From: Saccharomycopsis crataegensis
Taxonomy: Eukaryota > Ascomycota > Saccharomycetes > Ascoideales > Saccharomycopsidaceae
NCBI RefSeq assembly: GCF_037102585.1
Contig: NW_027043837.1
Span: forward strand, 186,001-250,000
Reading direction: 5' to 3'
Length of the DNA stretch: 64,000 nt
The notes beneath the pieces are model-generated. The model made no database searches. It was not told where the DNA came from and saw only the letters and a list, made by a program, of their open reading frames with translations. This document shows, piece by piece, positions 59,165 to 64,000 of this stretch. The position numbers and the translations under genes are program-made. Position 1 is the stretch's first letter. Each line of letters starts with the position of its first letter.

Positions 59165-60067
59165 ATGCCTTTGGTGATAGTAACAGGTCTCCCTTCTTCT
59201 GGGAAGACCACGGCAATCAAAAAAATTATCACTTCCCTCGAACAGAAAATATCTGAAGCACAAGCCAATAAGAAGCCAGGAGGAAATTTAAAGATTATTT
59301 TACATGCAGACGAGTCATTGGGGATCCAGCATGATGATTACCGGGAGTCAAGGACCGAGAAATCGTCAAGAGGTAACCAGATGACCGCAGTGAAAAGAGA
59401 TCTTTCCAGGAACAATATTGTGATATTGGACAGTTTATGCTACATTAAAGGGTTCCGGTACCAATTATTTTGTGAGGCCAAAAGTTTGTCCACCACCAAC
59501 TGTACGATCCAGATGATGGCTCCCCTTGAAGTTTGTCTCGAAAGAAACGCCAGTCGTGATGACGGACTTCAGTGGGATCCTGAATTAATCAAACAATTGG
59601 AAATGCGGTATGAAGAACCAGATAGTAGAAACCGATGGGACTCGCCGTTGATCGGAATCATCTACAACGAGGACGAGCTTCATATTGACGACATCTGGAA
59701 AGCGTTGGTGTATCCTGCCAAAAAGTTGAAGCCGAATAACGCCACGATTTCCAAGCAGGCAAATACCGGGAATTTCTTACAAGAGTTGGACAGAGCTACC
59801 CAAGAAGTTGTCAATCGGGTGGTGGAGTATCAGCAAGGGGGGCTAGGCACTGCTGGGGGTTCAGTGGTAATCCAGAAGGGCGATGTAGATCAAGGGATCA
59901 GCGATATTACCGTTGAATTGCCGTTGAAGACGGTGTCGACGGCGCAATTGCAACGGATCAGAAGAACTTACATCAGTTTGAACAGGGTACGCGCCGTGGA
60001 TACCAACAGGATTGCCCCGCTATTTGTTGAGTACTTGAATACCAGCTTAGATAACGATGACGTGTGA
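59165..60067 (+). CDS. KTI12: Kti12, Elongator-associated P-loop protein
   Basis: Partner of the Elongator complex, needed for wobble-uridine modification of tRNAs; related to the PSTK kinase. 300 residues. The Walker A motif GLPSSGKT (8-15) is at the start. Then come DES (LHADESLG), the segment RGNQMTAVKRDLSRNNIVILDSLCYIKGFRYQLFCEAK (a core family block, with the Walker B-like ILDS), and ERNASR, RYEEPDSRNRWDSPL and RRTYISLNR near the C-terminus. These are the diagnostic Kti12 motifs. Length fits the family (~300). The nearest upstream regulatory-like signal is a CACGTG 134 bp before the start. Confidence 0.95.
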   Translation: MPLVIVTGLPSSGKTTAIKKIITSLEQKISEAQANKKPGGNLKIILHADESLGIQHDDYRESRTEKSSRGNQMTAVKRDLSRNNIVILDSLCYIKGFRYQLFCEAKSLSTTNCTIQMMAPLEVCLERNASRDDGLQWDPELIKQLEMRYEEPDSRNRWDSPLIGIIYNEDELHIDDIWKALVYPAKKLKPNNATISKQANTGNFLQELDRATQEVVNRVVEYQQGGLGTAGGSVVIQKGDVDQGISDITVELPLKTVSTAQLQRIRRTYISLNRVRAVDTNRIAPLFVEYLNTSLDNDDV

Positions 60068-60535
60068 ACGACCATAGAATATAGTATGATATAATATGAT
60101 TTAGTCTATAGACGAGAGGATCTCTAAGGGTATGCCAGGGCACACTACCACCATCGCCATTGTCACGTGTAACGCAGATCACCTGCCAGGGGTCGGCGGT
60201 CGCCCTCGTAATTTCAGTGGTTACTGGGAATTTTATCACGTGCATACTCCCGGTTCTCTCGGTGGGCCCAGAGTTTTTCTTCCCTTTTCTTTTTTTTTTT
60301 TTCTTCTTCAAACGCCCTGGGAAAGAACAACCAGAAGGATCTCATCGCCAAAAAGCCATCGTTCGTTGTCCTTTTTTGTTTGAACACAGCGCTATCGTTT
60401 ATCTAGCTATTATCGCATCTCTGGGTCGTTGCTAGCTCAAATACACATTCTCTTGGAATCAAATACTCAAAAAAAAAACTAAAAAAAGCGACCTATCTGA
60501 GTTCTTTTTTTTTTAATTAACCGCTACTTGTCAAG
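60068..60535. other. Promoter region of BEM1
   Basis: Between KTI12 and BEM1. Two CACGTG hexamers lie at 60164-60169 and 60237-60242. T- and A-rich tracts come next (T12 near 60289, A9 near 60470) before the start at 60536. No other gene is seen. Confidence 0.5.
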
Positions 60536-62933
60536 ATGATAAGAGTACGTATATCTCATACATTTCATTATCATGAATAGCCTCTTCTTCTAATTTATTT
60601 TCTTTTCTCTCCCACTCTTCTCTAACTTTATGACAAAGTATTTTTATTCCTACTGATCCTTGTGATCCTTGGATAAATGATGCTTTTCAAAAATTGGAAC
60701 TTACTCGAGGAGTGGCAGCAGCGCCGTGGATTACACTTACTAACACCAAACTTAATAGGGTATTAGAAAGTCTCTCAAGGGAGAGAAAACAGAAAGAAGA
60801 GCATCAAGTGCTAGTGGCGGGGGTAGTCATTCGAGAATGTCGTCTTTTAATGGATCTTCGTCTTCTAGTTTTACTGCGTCGCTTGTGGCATCGTCTAGCA
60901 CTTCCATGTCTGCCCAAGCCGCCAGCAAAGAAACCCCAAAGAAAATCATCAAAGCCACCAGTGAATACAAAGCCCAGGCCCAAGGAGAAATATCGTTCCA
61001 AAGTGGTGATTTCTTTTGGGTGGTGGCCAGAGAAAACGACCAAGAATTCTACGAAGTTTGTAACCCGTTAACCAACATTAAGGGGTTGGTACCGGTTTCC
61101 CATTTTGAAGTGATGAATCAAAGAAAAAGACCAGACTCTCATAACACCAAGAATAACAGTTTCATCATCAGTAATTTACACTTATCCAACTCGCCGAGCT
61201 CCATCTCCACCGAAAGATTCAGCAATTCTAGCTCTAGAAGACCTTCATTCACCAACGCCAACAGCCAAACCAGTAATCTTGGACTTGGAAACAACATTGG
61301 AACTCCAGGACAAAATGGCATTCTCTATGGGGTGGCAATGTACGATTTTGAGGCCAGAGCCGATTCTGATGAACTAGACGTGACCAAAGGTGAATATTTA
61401 ATTTTATGCGCCCATCATGATTTCGAATGGTTTATTGCCAAACCAATCAACAGATTGGGGGGTCCAGGGTTGGTCCCGGTTGCCTATATCAAGACTTTAA
61501 ACTTGGCGACCAAAAAAATGAGCAGTGGTGATATTGTTGAAGAAATCAAGGAATCGGGACTACCAACAGTTTCAGAATGGAAAAATAAAACCGCCAAATA
61601 TAAGGCCACTCTGATAAATTTAACGGAAGAAGAATCGCACTACATGAATAATGGTGGATCAAATCAATTTGTTCAACAACAAAAGACCTTATACGAGTAT
61701 GATGATCAAGTAACCACCAATTCTAGTATCAATAATAGCAGTAATGCCAGTCAACAGAATCAACATAATTCATCCCAGAACTCTTATTCGATTTTCACTA
61801 GCTCACCTTATGATTTAGAAACCAGCTCTTTGAACGATAAAGGAGTGTTTGTTACCGATATTAAAATCGATAATTTCTATTACAGCAAATTTGATGACAA
61901 ACACGGAAGATATTGGTACCATGTGGTGGCTAAGCTATCTAACCATAAAATCAGATCTTTGGCAAGATATTATGATGATTTCTACGAGTTCCAAGCCCAA
62001 ATAAAGAAAAACTTTGCTAGCGAGACGAGTGATCCATCGATTATTCCAGCTTTCCCACCTCATTATCGTGCTGTCGATGCCCAAATAGCCGTTGATAGAT
62101 TCCAGCAATTGAGTGAATATTTGTCGGCAATCGTCCATACTCCTGAGGATATTTCCAAATCTAAGCCAGTATTGATGTTTTTCAACTTGAGAGATGGTGT
62201 GGATAAAGAATTCAATGAAGATGACGAATCTATTGAATTGCCAAGTGTGGTGGGGCATAATGAGGATGGACAAGAACGGTTGAGGTTGGAAGCCCAATCT
62301 AAAGAAATGGTCAATAATACCCAACCTCCGCCATCTTTGAATTCTAGTAGTGCAAGATCTAGTGCCGTTACCAAGGAATCGCTGTTGAGCTATCAAATGG
62401 GACAATTGGATTTGAAGACTGATTCAATCTCCACCGGCAACTCAGAAGCAGCGATGACCGAACTGAAAGATGATATAGTTGAAGGTCCAGAACTCACGAA
62501 TGAAAGACCGGCATTGAAAATATCCACTTCTACCCCATCGTCGCCAAACCCAAATAATGTGACGCTTCTTAGTGCTGGTGCATCTGCTACCCCAAATGCT
62601 GCGTTGCTTACGGCAGGCAGTTCGATATCATTGTCTACAAACATGAAGAACGTTAAGGTCAAATTCTATTATGAGGACGATATTTTTGCGATTTCCGTGC
62701 CTGCCAGTACTACATTGTTAGATTTGAAGACCAAGATTGCTAGTCGAATTAATTATAAATTGGAAAAGATCAAATTATTTGTCAAGAGCAAGAATGTCGC
62801 TGATTTCAATGATAAGGATGGTGAAGGTGATGATGCCAGTAAAGAAATTGACAATGACGAGTTCTTGACTAAGTTGATGTTGAAAGATCCTAAATTGAAG
62901 TTGATTATTATCACTGATGAGAATAGTGGTTGA
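60536..62933 (+). CDS. BEM1: Bem1 polarity scaffold, intron after a three-codon exon
   Basis: Scaffold that gathers Cdc24, Cdc42 and PAK kinases at the polarity site. Exon 1 is 60536-60544 (ATG ATA AGA) and exon 2 is 60759-62933. The 214-nt intron has GTACGT, CTTACTAAC and an ATAG acceptor. The spliced start MIRGIRKSLKGEKTERRASS agrees with fungal Bem1/Scd2 proteins, which begin with a short basic (G)IR[KR]SLKGE-like segment. The product has 727 residues. Domains: SH3-1 about 69-124, SH3-2 about 192-251 (YDFEARADSDEL, AHHDFEWFIAKPINRLGGPGLVPV), then the conserved LPTVSEWK segment, PX about 370-480 (RSLARYYDDFYEFQ) and a C-terminal PB1 about 637-724 (VKFYYEDDIFAISV) for Cdc24. A frame starting at 60837 would lack the conserved basic start. 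Confidence 0.92.
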
Positions 62934-63912
62934 AGTGAAAAGAAAAAGGAAGGTAGACGTTGTTATGATGGTTTCTTTCCTAACCGCTTATGTTTTAATT
63001 TATTTATTGCGTTGATCTGTTTTTTTAATGTTGATACGATGATGTGTGTTAGTAATTTTAGTTTGTTTTTGTTGTTGTTTTGTGTTGAAGATATTCGGTA
63101 TACTCTATTGCTTTTAATTCTGATTGGTGATTGATTATTGTGCGAGATGGTTGCGTGAATTTATTCTTTATTTGACTTAATTGTGTTTAGATTATTTGAA
63201 ATTCTGGATTATTATTATTGTTATTATTGTTTTTTTTTTCTATTCATTATTCATTTACCCCGTTCTTATTATTATTTGGATTTATATCTTTTGCTAGCAC
63301 TTGTGGTGGCTCCATTTTGTGTGCGTGTGTGTGTTTTATTTGTACAATTTGACTTGTTTTAGTTTTGTAATAATGTTTTAGAAAGAATTTGTGATCACTA
63401 TTAACCGAGATGTAAAAATTATAAGTGCTATAATAAGGTTTTAGTAGGCAACTTTTTTATGGTAACTAATATTTGAGAGGGCAGTTTCTCTTTAAACCAC
63501 CATTAATACAGTTTCGATAAAATTGAATAACCAAACACATACATACAACGTATATAACAAAAAGAGAACAATAATAACAATAACAACAATGTATCATTAT
63601 AGAAGAAACAAAAAACAAAAAAATATTGTGAATCAAATAAAAAATATTGTAAATCAAACAAAAATATATAAGAAAAAGAGAAAATATATATACACATATT
63701 AGATCTCTGAAATTTCTAAAAATTATAACATTGTAGAAGTAAATATACCCTAGACACACTAAGATAATTTGAAGTAAAACATAGAGGAACAAACCAATCA
63801 CTTCAGAAGAATGGGAGAAAAATACGAGTAAACTAAGAATAAAAAAAAAAAAAAAAAAGGACACTGTAAACATTGTTGTAAAACAATATATAAAAAAAAA
63901 TGAAGAATATTT
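62934..63912. other. Convergent 3' spacer
   Basis: Spacer between BEM1 and the gene cut by the right edge. It is T-rich on the plus strand to about 63370 and A-rich after about 63540, with simple ATT/GTT repeats near 63210 and an A17 run at 63841. Minus-strand frames up to 135 codons are composed mainly of Phe/Leu/Ile/Tyr from this AT-rich sequence and show no domain. Confidence 0.5.
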
Positions 63913-64000
63913 TTAATGCTGTTCACTTGATAGTATCTCTTGAACACTCTTCATTTTAACAGTATCCTTTGGCATTTCCCACTTCATGCTTAAACCAAAA
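63913..64000 (-). CDS. C-terminus of an unidentified gene (partial)
   Basis: A minus-strand frame open from the right edge to a TAA at 63913-63915, giving about 29 residues that end SMKWEMPKDTVKMKSVQEIL and then SSEQH. The charged, balanced composition is unlike the AT-rich spacer next to it, so this is likely the end of a real gene running in from outside the window. The family cannot be told. Confidence 0.4.
   Translation of the reverse strand, partial: FGLSMKWEMPKDTVKMKSVQEILSSEQH

Noticed and set aside
63466-63873. 135-codon Phe/Leu/Ile-rich minus-strand frame near the right edge
   Set aside because: Composition explained by A-rich plus strand; lies in a convergent spacer and has no domain.
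1-64000. CRISPR array, origin or telomere repeats
   Set aside because: No spaced direct repeats of CRISPR type, no telomere-like tandem G-rich repeats, and no recognisable centromere were seen; the DNA is nuclear yeast sequence.

Overview
The window is nuclear DNA of a budding yeast (Saccharomycotina). It is AT-rich and compact, with short spliceosomal introns that carry a TACTAAC-type branch point, many low-complexity trinucleotide tracts, and a protein set that matches known yeast genes. It keeps eIF3e (INT6), which Saccharomyces cerevisiae lacks, so it lies outside the close Saccharomyces group. I could not establish the genus or how CTG is decoded.

Layout. 0-10 kb: N-terminus of a probable transporter cut by the left edge, a membrane-anchored protein with an exact 40-residue repeat, POL32 (intron), eIF3e, TSC10, a small secreted protein, SEC20 and MRPL31 (intron). 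10-20 kb: HUS1/MEC3-type clamp subunit (intron), SER1 with a Gcn4-type site, a San1-like split-RING protein, PTC7 (intron), YNG2 and VAC1/PEP7. 20-32 kb: LAA2-like AP-1 accessory protein, EMC1, HEM14 and a large Adr1-type C2H2 regulator. 32-44 kb: two tandem intron-containing tRNA-Phe genes, about 1.8 kb without a recognised gene, a PalH/Rim21/Dfg16-family pH sensor, a 1287-residue Cys/His-containing regulator-like protein with 3 kb of non-coding DNA upstream, and a secreted protein. 44.8-47.1 kb: an apparently whole Tc1/mariner-type DNA transposon. 47-64 kb: an SH3 protein with Glu-rich tracts, MED14, MTG1, a zone of decayed coding remnants, KTI12, BEM1 (intron) and the C-terminus of a gene cut by the right edge.

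Most genes are unlinked housekeeping functions (replication and checkpoint, translation, sphingolipid, serine and heme synthesis, ER and vesicle traffic, chromatin and transcription, polarity), usually in divergent or convergent pairs. Five protein genes have first exons too short to appear as open frames: POL32, MRPL31, HUS1, PTC7 and BEM1. I reconstructed them from splice signals, frame and family N-termini.

The most unusual items are: the transposon, whose 185-bp inverted repeats each carry eight copies of a TTCRTACC motif every 22-24 bp; PTC7, whose intron has an in-frame stop but whose first exon sits in a longer upstream frame encoding a hydrophobic helix; the 40-residue Trp-Gly repeat protein; and the decayed gene zone at 57.5-59.0 kb.
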